From the NCBI RefSeq assembly GCF_003633895.1, contig NZ_RBID01000017.1:1-36501 (forward strand): 36,501 nt of DNA. Reading direction: 5' to 3'. Under the pieces are notes generated by a model that worked only from the letters and a program-made list of their open reading frames with translations, had not been told where the DNA came from and did not search any database. Shown one piece after another: positions 6,998-15,260 of this stretch. Within the stretch, counting starts at the first letter, position 1. Each line of letters starts with the position of its first letter. The DNA comes from Vogesella indigofera. Lineage in GTDB: Bacteria; Pseudomonadota; Gammaproteobacteria; Burkholderiales; Chromobacteriaceae. The translations under genes were made by a program, and so were the position numbers.

Positions 6998-8863
6998 ATG
7001 AGCGACTTTGCAGGTATGGAAGATCTGATGCAGGATTTTCTGCTCGAGTCCACGGAGCTGTTGTCCGATGTCGACAACAAGCTATGCGAGCTTGAGAAAC
7101 GGCCTAATGACAAGGCGTTACTGAATGATATCTTCCGGGGCTTCCATACCATCAAGGGCGGAGCCGGCTTTCTGAATGTGTCGGCAATGGTGACCATCTG
7201 TCATCGTACCGAGAACCTTTTTGACAAGCTGCGCAACGGCGAGTTGCCGCTGTCGTCAGAGTTGATGGATGTGATCCTGGATGCGACGGGCGTGGTGCGC
7301 GGCATGTTCACCACCTTGTCGCAAGGGCTGTCGCCGGCCGCGCCTGATGCCGGCTTGCTCGCGGCTTTGGACAGTGCGCTGGCAGGCAACCTGGTGCCTC
7401 CCGCTGCACCCGTGGCTGCACCGGCTGCGGCACCGGCTGCGGCCGCCAATACACCGGACTGGAATGTGTTGCACGCGGCAGTGACCAAGACCGGCGCTTC
7501 CGCTGCAGCGACACCGGCTGCGGTTGCAGTGGTAGCGGCGCCGGTTGTCGAGGCCGTAGTCGAGACGCCGGCGGTGCCAGTCGTGGCCGCCAAGCCGGTA
7601 CCGGCAAAGATGGCGCCACAACAAGGCATGGCCAGTGCGCCGCCGGAAAATACCATTCGTATTGATACCGTTCGTCTGGACCAGGTGCTGAACCTGTCCG
7701 GTGAAATCGGCCTGACCAAGAACCGCCTGACCACGCTGCGTACCGAAATCCTGCAGGGCAATATGGAGACGCATACCCTGCGCTCCCTCGACGAGGCGAT
7801 CAGCCAGCTCGACCTGCTGGTCAGCGATCTGCAGAATGCGGTGATGAAGACCCGTATGCAGCCGATCGGGCGCCTGTTCCAGAAGTACCCGCGTCTGGCG
7901 CGGGACCTGGCGCGGCAATTGGGCAAGGAAGTCGAACTGGTCATTACCGGCGAGGAAACCGAACTCGACAAGACCATGATCGAGGACTTGAACGACCCGT
8001 TGGTACACTTGGTGCGCAATGCGGTCGATCACGGCGTGGAGTCCTCCGAAGAGCGCATCAGCGTCGGCAAGAAGCCGCAGTCGCTGGTGCAGCTGTCGGC
8101 CGAGCAGGTTGGCGATCATATCGTTATCGAGATCACCGATGACGGCAAGGGGATGAATCCCGAGGCGCTGCGCCGCAAGGCCATCGAAAAAGGCCTGATC
8201 GATGCGGAAACGGCCAACGGTCTCGACGAGAAGCAGTGCCTGCAGCTGATTTTCCTGCCGGGCTTCTCCACCAAGGACCAGATTTCGAACGTGTCCGGCC
8301 GCGGTGTCGGCATGGACGTGGTACGCACCAATATCCAGAAGCTGAATGGCCGTATCGACATCAACTCCGAGCAGGGTGTCGGCACCAAGATCAGCATTTC
8401 GCTGCCGCTGACGCTGGCCATCCTGCCGGTGCTGGTGGTGCGTGCCTGCAACCAGCCATTTGCCGTGCCGCTGGCCATGGTGCGCGAAATCATTCCGATC
8501 GATGTCGCGGCGATCCAGGAAGTATCGGGGCGGCCAACCATCGTGGTGCGCGACGAGATCCTGCCGTTGAAGACACTGGCCAATCTGCTGAACTGGGCGC
8601 CGACACAGAAGCCGCAATTCGGTGTGCTGATGCAGTCCGCCGAGAAGTCCTTCATCCTCGCCGTCGACTCCTTTGTCGGTCGTGACGATGTGGTGATCAA
8701 GCCACTGCAGAACATTCGCCCGAAAGGCGTTGCCGGTGCCACCCTGTCCGGTGACGGTTCGGTGGTGCTGGTGCTGGACATGGAAGACTTGCTGATGGGG
8801 CAGGCGGATGCACCGAGTGGTGGCGCGATGATGCTTCGCAACGCTGACAACTATTCTTACTGA
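6998..8863 (+). CDS. cheA: Chemotaxis histidine kinase CheA (short form)
   Basis: The 621-residue protein phosphorylates CheY and CheV in response to receptors. Domains: P1/HPt (1 to ~130) with phospho-acceptor His50 in F-R-G-F-H-T-I-K-G-G; an Ala/Val/Pro-rich linker (~130-215); P3 dimerisation (from N-T-I-R-I-D, ~217); P4 ATPase with H-L-V-R-N-A-V-D-H-G, D-D-G-K-G-M and G-R-G-V-G-M-D-V-V; P5 CheW-like domain (from ~467). No P2 CheY-binding domain is seen where E. coli CheA (654 aa) has it; the linker takes its place. ATG 6998 is chosen because of AAAGGAAG upstream and because P1 begins there. It ends a cheV-cheV-cheY-cheZ-cheA run. Confidence 0.95.
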   Translation: MSDFAGMEDLMQDFLLESTELLSDVDNKLCELEKRPNDKALLNDIFRGFHTIKGGAGFLNVSAMVTICHRTENLFDKLRNGELPLSSELMDVILDATGVVRGMFTTLSQGLSPAAPDAGLLAALDSALAGNLVPPAAPVAAPAAAPAAAANTPDWNVLHAAVTKTGASAAATPAAVAVVAAPVVEAVVETPAVPVVAAKPVPAKMAPQQGMASAPPENTIRIDTVRLDQVLNLSGEIGLTKNRLTTLRTEILQGNMETHTLRSLDEAISQLDLLVSDLQNAVMKTRMQPIGRLFQKYPRLARDLARQLGKEVELVITGEETELDKTMIEDLNDPLVHLVRNAVDHGVESSEERISVGKKPQSLVQLSAEQVGDHIVIEITDDGKGMNPEALRRKAIEKGLIDAETANGLDEKQCLQLIFLPGFSTKDQISNVSGRGVGMDVVRTNIQKLNGRIDINSEQGVGTKISISLPLTLAILPVLVVRACNQPFAVPLAMVREIIPIDVAAIQEVSGRPTIVVRDEILPLKTLANLLNWAPTQKPQFGVLMQSAEKSFILAVDSFVGRDDVVIKPLQNIRPKGVAGATLSGDGSVVLVLDMEDLLMGQADAPSGGAMMLRNADNYSY

Positions 8864-8874
8864 GCCTGCTTGCA

Positions 8875-10092
8875 ATGTCCGTATCGGCTTTTTTGGGAAG
8901 ACAGCCTGTTCTGAACCGTAACCAGCAGCTCATCGGCTATGAGCTGCTGTTCCGTGAAAGTGAAACCTCGACCGAAATCGGGCGGCATGCCGAGCTGGAT
9001 GCCGATACCGAGGTGCTGGTCAATACCCTCAACCACATGGGTACCAGCTGGCTGATCGGCAACAAGCTGGCTTTCATCAATGTCGGCGAGTCGATGATCG
9101 GCAGCGACTTTCTGGAGTTGCTGCCGCCGCGGCGGGTAGTGCTGGAAATCTCCGGCAAGCTGACGCCTTCCAACGAGCTGCTGTCCCGTGTCCGTCACCT
9201 GCGTTCCCTCGGCTTCGGGGTGGCGCTGGATGGCTTTTCGTTCGAATCGCCGGCGGCGGCCTTTCTCGACCTGGCCAACTACGTCAAGCTGGATGTGCAG
9301 TCGATGGATGCACAGGCCTTCCAGACGCTGGCGGTACGTTTGCGCAGCTATCCGGTGATCCGTATCGCCGAGCGCGTCGAGACCTATGAACACTACCATC
9401 TGGCCCGCGATCTGGGGCTGGACGGCTATCAGGGCTACTACTTTGCCAAGCCGGAAACCCTGTCCGCCAAGGTGATACACCCCAGTTTTGCCAATACCCT
9501 CAAGCTGTTGAACCTGCTGCGTCAGGATGCGGCGCTGAAAGAGGTGGAGGCGGTGCTGAAAACCGACGTTGCGCTGTCCTTCAAGTTGCTGCGCTACGTC
9601 AACTCGGCCGCAGCCGGGCTGAATACCACTATCAGTTCGTTCTCGCATGCCTTGACGGTACTGGGCTACAAACGCCTGTACCGCTGGCTGACGCTGCTGC
9701 TGGTGACCAGTTCGGAAAACGGCCTGATGCCGGCCGCGCTGCAGAAAACAGCGGTGTCGCGCGCGCGCATGATGGAGTTGATCGCACTGGAGTCCGGTCT
9801 GCCTTCCGATGTCGCGGACAGTTTCTTCATCACCGGCATGTTTTCGTTGCTGGACGTGATTTTCGATATGCCGATCGCGCTGGCGCTGGAGCATCTCAAC
9901 CTGCCGGAAGAGATTTGCGAGGCGCTGATGGTGCATGCCGGCCGTTATGGCCTGTGCCTGGAACTGGTGCTGGCGATGGAAGCCGGCACCGACAATCTGC
10001 CGCAACTGGCGCAGCGCCTGAACATCGAGGCCGAGGCCTTGAACCTGTTGCACACCAGTGCACTCTCTTGGGTGGAAGAGCTTAGTCTATAA
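8875..10092 (+). CDS. EAL-HDOD domain signalling protein with degenerate EAL domain
   Basis: The 405-residue cytoplasmic protein has an EAL domain (about 1-200) followed by an HDOD domain (about 205-400), the architecture of YuxH/CdgJ-type proteins. The EAL signature reads G-Y-E-L-L-F-R-E, the metal pair normally D-D-F-G reads A-L-D-G-F-S-F, while L-E-I-S, V-K-L-D, A-E-R-V-E and Q-G-Y-Y-F-A-K-P are present. Loss of the second Asp suggests no c-di-GMP hydrolysis and perhaps a scaffold or binding role. Vibrio CdgJ and similar proteins affect motility. It begins 12 bases after cheA without a clear ribosome site, so it is probably co-transcribed with the chemotaxis genes. Function in motility is inferred from position. 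Confidence 0.88.
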   Translation: MSVSAFLGRQPVLNRNQQLIGYELLFRESETSTEIGRHAELDADTEVLVNTLNHMGTSWLIGNKLAFINVGESMIGSDFLELLPPRRVVLEISGKLTPSNELLSRVRHLRSLGFGVALDGFSFESPAAAFLDLANYVKLDVQSMDAQAFQTLAVRLRSYPVIRIAERVETYEHYHLARDLGLDGYQGYYFAKPETLSAKVIHPSFANTLKLLNLLRQDAALKEVEAVLKTDVALSFKLLRYVNSAAAGLNTTISSFSHALTVLGYKRLYRWLTLLLVTSSENGLMPAALQKTAVSRARMMELIALESGLPSDVADSFFITGMFSLLDVIFDMPIALALEHLNLPEEICEALMVHAGRYGLCLELVLAMEAGTDNLPQLAQRLNIEAEALNLLHTSALSWVEELSL

Positions 10093-10124
10093 TCACCCCT
10101 CTGTTTCTCTCGGTTAACTCAATC

Positions 10125-10766
10125 ATGAAGTATCTGGCTATCGATACGTCGAACACGCATGTTTCGATTGCGGTCGCTGTGGACGAGCGTTTTTTCTCGG
10201 CAACCTTGCCGGTGGTGAATGGCCATTCCGAAGAAACCCTGCCGCTAATCCAGCGCCTGCTGACCGATAGCGGCATCGGCTTGGCCGAACTGGACGGCAT
10301 CATTTACGGCCAGGGGCCGGGTGCCTTTACCGGTTTGCGCATCGGTTGCGGCATTGCGCAGGGACTGGCGCTGGCGCATGACTTGCCGCTGATCCCGGTG
10401 CCGACGCTGGACGTGATTGCCTTCCAGTCCGGTGTGCCGGCGGTGCAGGTGGTGATGGATGCGCGCATGAACGAGGTCTACACCGCGAGCTATCGCGACG
10501 GCGTGGCGCTGACGCCGATCACGCTGCAGGCGCGGGGCGAGTTGACCGTTCCCGCCGATATCCCGGTGCTGGCGGGCGACTGCGCACAGGAGCTGACCTG
10601 CCCTGGCAAGACAGTGTACGAGCTGCGTCCGGATGCGGCCAGCTATATCCGGCTGGTACGCCGTGGCGGCTATGCTGCCGTGGCGCCGGAGGCGGCGGGG
10701 CTGCTGTATATCCGCGACAAGGTGGCGCTGACCGCCGCCGAACAGCAAGCACGCAAGCATGGCTGA
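10125..10766 (+). CDS. tsaB: tRNA t6A modification protein TsaB
   Basis: The 213-residue protein begins [10 protein letters not shown] and has [13 protein letters not shown], the ASKHA-type signature of TsaB (YeaZ). TsaB dimerises with TsaD and, with TsaE and TsaC, makes threonylcarbamoyladenosine at tRNA position 37. It overlaps rimI by eight bases (10759-10766), a frequent arrangement (tsaB-rimI) in proteobacteria. Length is close to E. coli TsaB (231). Confidence 0.95.
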   Translation: MKYLAIDTSNTHVSIAVAVDERFFSATLPVVNGHSEETLPLIQRLLTDSGIGLAELDGIIYGQGPGAFTGLRIGCGIAQGLALAHDLPLIPVPTLDVIAFQSGVPAVQVVMDARMNEVYTASYRDGVALTPITLQARGELTVPADIPVLAGDCAQELTCPGKTVYELRPDAASYIRLVRRGGYAAVAPEAAGLLYIRDKVALTAAEQQARKHG

Positions 10767-11208
10767 GCTGCGCCGGCTGTCCGATCCGGCCTTGGCCGAA
10801 GCGCTGCACGGGCTGGAGGCGGCGGTGTGCGCACATCCGTGGGCCACGGCGGTCTACGCGCAAACGCTGGCCTCCGCCAGCGAACGGGTGCAGGTGCTGC
10901 AGCCGGCAGACGCGTGGCTGGCGGTGCTGGTTTCCGAGCAGATTCTGGACGAATTGCATATCCACAATATTTTCGTGCCGCTGGCCATGCAGCGTCGAGG
11001 CCATGCCCGCGCCGTGCTGCAGGCGGCCTTGGCCGAGGCGCAGGCCGCCGGTGCCAGCCGCTGCCTGCTGGAGGTGCGCGCCGGCAATGCCGCGGCCATC
11101 GGCCTGTATCGCTCGCTCGGTTTTGTCGACTGCGGTGTGCGCAAGGGCTATTACCGGCATGAACACGGCCGCGAGGACGCGCTGCTGATGGAGTGCCCGC
11201 TATCATGA
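10759..11208 (+). CDS. rimI: Ribosomal-protein S18 alanine N-acetyltransferase RimI
   Basis: The 149-residue GNAT-fold enzyme shows [14 protein letters not shown] (acetyl-CoA-binding motif A, usually Q-R-x-G-x-G/A), [14 protein letters not shown] and L-G-F near the C-terminus. RimI acetylates the N-terminal Ala of S18. It overlaps tsaB by eight bases at its start and its TGA overlaps the ATG of the next gene (ATGA at 11205-11208), so translation of the three is coupled. Confidence 0.93.
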   Translation: MAELRRLSDPALAEALHGLEAAVCAHPWATAVYAQTLASASERVQVLQPADAWLAVLVSEQILDELHIHNIFVPLAMQRRGHARAVLQAALAEAQAAGASRCLLEVRAGNAAAIGLYRSLGFVDCGVRKGYYRHEHGREDALLMECPLS

Positions 11209-11984
11209 GCCGCCAACATCTGCTGCTTCGCGAGCTGGGGCTGGCACCACGCTGGCGCTTGCGCCATGGCGTGGCGCCGGAGCCAGTATTGACACCGGTC
11301 TTGGCACCGGTTGCGGCCAACCTTGTGCCTGCTGCCGCACCCGTGGTGCCAGCGGTCGCCGCTCCGGTGGTTGTGCCGGCGGTGGCAGCGGTGCCGGCGC
11401 CTGCCGTTGTCGAAGCGGCCGCGACCGCGTTGCCGGAGTGGGCCGCCTTGCAGCAGCAGGTAGCAAGCTGCACCGCCTGTGGCCTGTGCCAGACCCGTAC
11501 CCAGGCGGTGTTCGGCAAGGGCAATCCGCGGGCGCGCATCATGCTGGTCGGCGAGGCGCCGGGTGCGGAAGAGGACAAGCAAGGACTGCCGTTCGTCGGT
11601 AAGGCCGGGCAACTGCTGGACAATATGCTGGCTGCCATCGGTCTGAGCCAGGACGATGTCTTTATCGCCAATGTGCTGAAGTGTCGCCCGCCGGGCAACC
11701 GTAATCCGGCCGTCGACGAAATGGCCGCCTGTGCCGACTACCTGCGCTGGCAGATTGCCCACGTCCAACCGGAGGTGCTGGTGACGCTGGGCCGCTTCGC
11801 CGCCCACGCGCTGTTGCAGAGCGATGCCGCCATTGGCGCGCTGCGACGCGAGACGCACCAGTATCAGGGCATCCCGTTATTCGTCACTTTTCATCCTGCG
11901 TATCTGCTGCGCAGCCCTGGCGAAAAAGCCAAGGCGTGGCAGGATCTGCTGGCTATCCGTCGTGCGCTGGCCAAAAAGGCCTGA
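11205..11984 (+). CDS. Uracil-DNA glycosylase, family 4 (Fe-S)
   Basis: The 259-residue protein excises uracil from DNA. The catalytic domain starts near residue 80: Cys89 and Cys92 (C-T-A-C-G-L-C), Cys160 ([11 protein letters not shown]) and Cys176 form the 4Fe-4S site; G-E-A-P-G-A-E-E-D motif 1 at 117-125; F-H-P-A-Y-L-L-R motif 2 around 229-236. Residues ~25-75 are a long Ala/Val/Pro linker that carries one exact copy of the dispersed 15-mer (11311-11325). ATG 11205 overlaps the rimI stop; an in-frame GTG at 11193 is less likely. Adjacent dcd-type uracil metabolism is far away, so the link is only thematic. Confidence 0.93.
   Translation: MSRQHLLLRELGLAPRWRLRHGVAPEPVLTPVLAPVAANLVPAAAPVVPAVAAPVVVPAVAAVPAPAVVEAAATALPEWAALQQQVASCTACGLCQTRTQAVFGKGNPRARIMLVGEAPGAEEDKQGLPFVGKAGQLLDNMLAAIGLSQDDVFIANVLKCRPPGNRNPAVDEMAACADYLRWQIAHVQPEVLVTLGRFAAHALLQSDAAIGALRRETHQYQGIPLFVTFHPAYLLRSPGEKAKAWQDLLAIRRALAKKA
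11311..11325 (+). repeat. Exact copy of dispersed 15-mer TTGCGGCCAACCTTG
   Basis: The word lies in the low-complexity linker of the uracil-DNA glycosylase and is read there as V-A-A-N-L. It is identical to copies at 12317, 24420, 24439, 27191, 29693, 29711 and 34587. Confidence 0.9.
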
Positions 11985-12032
11985 TGTGGCGCAGCGACCG
12001 TTCCCTTCTTCTGGATAATTCAAGTCAATATC

Positions 12033-13025
12033 ATGTGGTTCCGACAACTTAGTTTTTACCAGCTGCCTGCCCCGGAGCAGATTGTGGCCAGCAAGCTGGC
12101 CGATGCCCTGAATGCCCGTCAGTTCCAGCGCTGTTCCGGCCTCGACTGGTTCAGCGAGGGCTGGGTCGCTCCGGCCCCCCATCTCGACGAGCCGCTGTAT
12201 GTGCAGCGCGAGCGCTTGCTGCTGTCGCTGCGTCGCGAGGACAAGGTGTTGCCGGCCGGCGTAATCCGCGACTTCCTGGATGCCAAGCTGCGCGACATCG
12301 AGCAGCAGGAGCTGCGCAAGGTTGGCCGCAAGGAAAAGCTGGCGATGAAGGAGCAGATCACCGACGACCTGCTGCCGCGCGCCTTCACCCGTACCAGCCG
12401 CACGGCCGCCTATTTCGATCTGACGCGTGGCTGGCTGGTGGTGGACAGCGGCTCCGCCAGCAAGGCGGAAGCGTTGCTGAGTAATCTGCGCGAGGCAATG
12501 CCGCCGCTGCCGGCCACGCTGCCGCGCACGGTGCTGTCGCCGCACACGCTGATGACCGACTGGCTGGCGGCGGGCGAGGCCAGCGGCGACTTCGTGCTGG
12601 ATTCCGACTGCGAGCTGAAGGACAGCTCGGAAAACGGCGCGGTCGTGCGCTGCACCCGCATGGATCTGACCGCCGACGAGATCCGTCAGCATATCGCCAC
12701 CGGCAAGCAGGTGACCCGCCTCGGTCTGATCTGGCGTGAGCGCATCCGCTTCACGCTGACCGATACCCTGCAACTGAAAAAGCTGCAGTTTCTCGACGTG
12801 CTGCAGGAAGAAGCCAGCCAGGCGGGGGACGACGCCGCCAGCCTGTTTGAGGCGACCTTCCTGCTGATGAGCGAGGAGCTGGGTGAGCTGATCGACGATC
12901 TGGTGCAGGCGCTGGGCGGCTTGCAGGATGCGGCCAACGTTGCGCCTCCGGCTGCTGCGCCGACCGCATCGGCACCGCCAGCCGCCGCCGCGGCGCCTGG
13001 CACGGTCGACGTGCCCTGGGATTGA
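12033..13025 (+). CDS. rdgC: Recombination-associated protein RdgC
   Basis: The 330-residue protein starts M-W-F-R-Q-L-S-F-Y-Q-L and contains P-L-Y-V-Q-R-E-R-L-L, F-L-D-A-K-L-R-D-I-E and a full-length RdgC body (E. coli 303 residues). RdgC forms a ring on double-stranded DNA and restrains RecA; in Neisseria it is also linked to pilin variation. The last ~30 residues are an Ala/Pro tail that E. coli lacks, ending V-D-V-P-W-D. A GGATAAT box at 12012-12018, just before the ATG, may be a promoter -10. The gene holds one exact 15-mer copy and one variant copy. Confidence 0.95.
   Translation: MWFRQLSFYQLPAPEQIVASKLADALNARQFQRCSGLDWFSEGWVAPAPHLDEPLYVQRERLLLSLRREDKVLPAGVIRDFLDAKLRDIEQQELRKVGRKEKLAMKEQITDDLLPRAFTRTSRTAAYFDLTRGWLVVDSGSASKAEALLSNLREAMPPLPATLPRTVLSPHTLMTDWLAAGEASGDFVLDSDCELKDSSENGAVVRCTRMDLTADEIRQHIATGKQVTRLGLIWRERIRFTLTDTLQLKKLQFLDVLQEEASQAGDDAASLFEATFLLMSEELGELIDDLVQALGGLQDAANVAPPAAAPTASAPPAAAAAPGTVDVPWD
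12317..12331 (-). repeat. Exact copy of dispersed 15-mer, inside rdgC
   Basis: CAAGGTTGGCCGCAA on the plus strand is the exact reverse complement of TTGCGGCCAACCTTG. In rdgC it encodes R-K-V-G-R-K, a different peptide from the other intragenic copies, so the DNA word rather than a protein motif is conserved. Confidence 0.9.
12929..12942 (+). repeat. Variant copy of dispersed 15-mer at the 3' end of rdgC
   Basis: TGCGGCCAACGTTG matches the palindromic variant found after rpiA except at the first base. It encodes A-A-N-V-A at the start of the Ala/Pro tail of RdgC. Confidence 0.45.
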
Positions 13026-13081
13026 TGTCGTGTGCCTGCCGCCGTTGGCGGCAGGGTGCCTTGCTAGCGTGACCATCATGA

Positions 13082-13115
13082 AAAACGCCTTGCACCGACC
13101 GGTGCAAGGCGTTTT
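13082..13115. terminator. Bidirectional terminator between rdgC and mltD
   Basis: A perfect 15-base stem (AAAACGCCTTGCACC at 13082-13096, complement at 13101-13115, loop GACC) has A and T tracts on its two sides. It lies 57 bases after rdgC and 23 bases after the convergent mltD stop, so it serves both. A second G+C-rich hairpin without a T tract stands at 13035-13055. Confidence 0.92.
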
Positions 13116-13137
13116 GTCATGGTTTGCCGGATGCGGC

Positions 13138-15117
13138 TTACAGCCCGCCGTCCTCGACGCGCAGCACCTGGCCTGGCTGGATCTGGTTGGCAACCAGCTG
13201 GGTGTTCCAGCGCTGGATGTCGCTGTGATGGATGCCGAACTTGCGGGCGATGCTGAATACGGTATCGCCGGCCTGCACCACGTACTCGGTCGATTTGCGT
13301 GCCGGCTGCTGATAGGCAACGGTGCGCAGTGGCGATGTCACGCTAGCGGTGACGTTGCCCAGCGGGGCGCCCAGCACGCGCAGGTTCTGCCCCAGCTTGA
13401 CCGCGTCGCTGTTCAGCGTGTTCAGGCTTTTCAGCTCGGCCACGCTCATGTTGTAGCGACGCGAGATGTTGTACAGCGTGTCACCGTTGGCAACGACATG
13501 GTTTTCAACGCGGGTGGCCGGGCGCAACGGCAGCTCGGGAGCGTCGCTGGCGCTGGCCACTACGGTCGGTGCCGGTTTGGCGCGCGGAGTCGGCGCGGCT
13601 TGCGGTTTGCTGACCGGCTGGCTCAGTGCGACGGTAGTGCTGTTGCCACTGGTGGCGGCAGGCGCGACGACGCTGCTTGCCACGACGGCAACGGGAGTGA
13701 CGCTAGCGGCAGGGCTGTTGGCGGCAAGGGCGACGACTGGCGCGGCTACCGGTACGGCAACGGGGGTCATCGGGCTGTTTGCCGGCGTGCTGGCGGCGGG
13801 GCTGCTCACGACGCTGGCGACGGCGGGCGCGATGGCTGGTGTCACGGTGGTTTGAGTGGTCGCGGCAACGCTGAGGCTCGCGACGCGTACCACTGGCTGT
13901 TCACTGCTGCTGACCGGGTTGCTGGCCAGCAGCACCGGCGCGCTGGCCGGGGCGATGTCACTGGCTTCCAGTGTCGCCGGGGTATCCTGGTTACGGGCGG
14001 CAACCAGCACCGGACGGCCGGCGTTGACGGTGCGGTTGCCCTGCAGGCTGTTGGCGACCAGCAGCTCGTTCGGGTTCATGTCGAATTGCTGTGCCAGCTC
14101 GGTGACGCTGAGGTCGCTCTCCGGTACGTGCACCTGCCAGGTCAGCAGCGGCTTGTCCCATTTGGCCAGGTTGGTCTCGAAGCGGTGCAGCTTGGTCGCC
14201 GGCAGCAGCATCTGGCGGCCGCTCTTGTGGGCATACACCGGCAGGTTGAACGCGGGGTTGAGTTCCTTGAACTCGGAGACCGGCATTTCCGCCAGCTTCG
14301 CCGCGATGTCGATGTTCATGTGCTTGCCGGTGCTGACGGCGACAAAGGCCGGCTTGTTGGGCAGCACGTCGATGCGCAGGCCGAAGTTCTCCGGCTGCGC
14401 CATGATGTTGCGGATGGCGAGCAGTTTCGGCGCGTAGTTGCGCGTCTCGGCCGGCATCACGATGTTTTCGTAGGTTTCGGTTTCGCCCTTGGCGCGCACG
14501 CGGCTGATCGCCTTGCTCAGATTGCCCTGGCCCCAGTTGTAGGCGGCCAGCGCCAGGTTCCAGTCGCCGAAACGGTTGTACAGCACCTGCAGGTAATCCA
14601 GCGCAGCGCGGGTGGATTCCACCACGTCGCGGCGGCCGTCATACCACCAGGTCTGCTCCAGTTCGTACTCGCGGCCGGTGGCCGGCATGAACTGCCACAG
14701 GCCGGCGGCGCCGACCGGCGAGCTGGCGCTCGGTACGAAGGAGCTTTCCACTACCGGCAGGAAGGCCAGTTCGGTCGGCATGCCGCGTTTTTCCACCTCG
14801 TTCATGATGTGGAACAGGTATTTGCGGCTGCGATCGAGGGTGCGGCGCAGGTATTCCGGGCGCGCGGTGTAGTACTTCTCGTGGCGGCGTACCAGCTCGG
14901 GATTCACCTCCGGCAGCTGGAAGCCTTCGCGCGCGCGTTGCCACACGTTGTCGCCGTTGCGCAGCAGGCTGGTGTTGATCAGCATCATGTCCAGACCGGC
15001 GGCCAGGCCGTCGTCGACACCGGGCGTGCTCCAGCCCGGTATCGTCACGCTAGTGGTCGCGTGGGCGGCGGGCAGGGCAAGGAGAACGGCGAGGGCGAGC
15101 GGGGTAAATTTTTTCAT
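13138..15117 (-). CDS. mltD: Membrane-bound lytic murein transglycosylase D-like protein with LysM repeats
   Basis: The 659-residue exported protein cleaves peptidoglycan glycan strands. It has a signal peptide (1-20, cleavage after A-H-A), an SLT domain with catalytic Glu124 in F-L-P-V-V-E-S-S-F and A-G-L-W-Q-F-M-P-A-T-G-R, a LysM-like segment near 340-385 (W-Q-V-H-V-P-E-S-D-L-S-V), a Val/Ala/Thr/Pro-rich spacer (~390-540) and two clear C-terminal LysM repeats (G-D-T-L-Y-N-I-S and G-D-T-V-F-S-I-A). E. coli MltD (452 aa) is a lipoprotein; here no lipobox Cys follows the signal, so the protein may be periplasmic. The spacer makes it much longer than the E. coli enzyme. Confidence 0.93.
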   Translation of the reverse strand: MKKFTPLALAVLLALPAAHATTSVTIPGWSTPGVDDGLAAGLDMMLINTSLLRNGDNVWQRAREGFQLPEVNPELVRRHEKYYTARPEYLRRTLDRSRKYLFHIMNEVEKRGMPTELAFLPVVESSFVPSASSPVGAAGLWQFMPATGREYELEQTWWYDGRRDVVESTRAALDYLQVLYNRFGDWNLALAAYNWGQGNLSKAISRVRAKGETETYENIVMPAETRNYAPKLLAIRNIMAQPENFGLRIDVLPNKPAFVAVSTGKHMNIDIAAKLAEMPVSEFKELNPAFNLPVYAHKSGRQMLLPATKLHRFETNLAKWDKPLLTWQVHVPESDLSVTELAQQFDMNPNELLVANSLQGNRTVNAGRPVLVAARNQDTPATLEASDIAPASAPVLLASNPVSSSEQPVVRVASLSVAATTQTTVTPAIAPAVASVVSSPAASTPANSPMTPVAVPVAAPVVALAANSPAASVTPVAVVASSVVAPAATSGNSTTVALSQPVSKPQAAPTPRAKPAPTVVASASDAPELPLRPATRVENHVVANGDTLYNISRRYNMSVAELKSLNTLNSDAVKLGQNLRVLGAPLGNVTASVTSPLRTVAYQQPARKSTEYVVQAGDTVFSIARKFGIHHSDIQRWNTQLVANQIQPGQVLRVEDGGL

Positions 15118-15147
15118 GGCAACGGCCTGATCGGAGCATATCGGGCG

Positions 15148-15175
15148 ATGCTACCACGCCCGCCTGCGACGTCAA
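15148..15175 (-). promoter_or_regulatory. Possible sigma-70 promoter of mltD
   Basis: On the minus strand TTGACG (15170-15175) and TAGCAT (15148-15153) are separated by 16 bases and would give a leader of about 25 bases before the mltD ATG. Five of six and four of six bases match the consensus. This is a visual match only. Confidence 0.4.
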
Positions 15176-15260
15176 TTATGAAGCGCTATGTTGTTCATTT
15201 AATTTCTTAATTTTTGTGTCTTTCACGACAAAACTATTTGCCAGGCGGATGAATGGCCAT

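Noticed and set aside
12928-15210. A 760-codon open frame on the plus strand opposite mltD
   Set aside because: High third-position G+C keeps the antisense of mltD open; the peptide has no recognisable domain, while the minus strand has a complete signal peptide, SLT and LysM domains.
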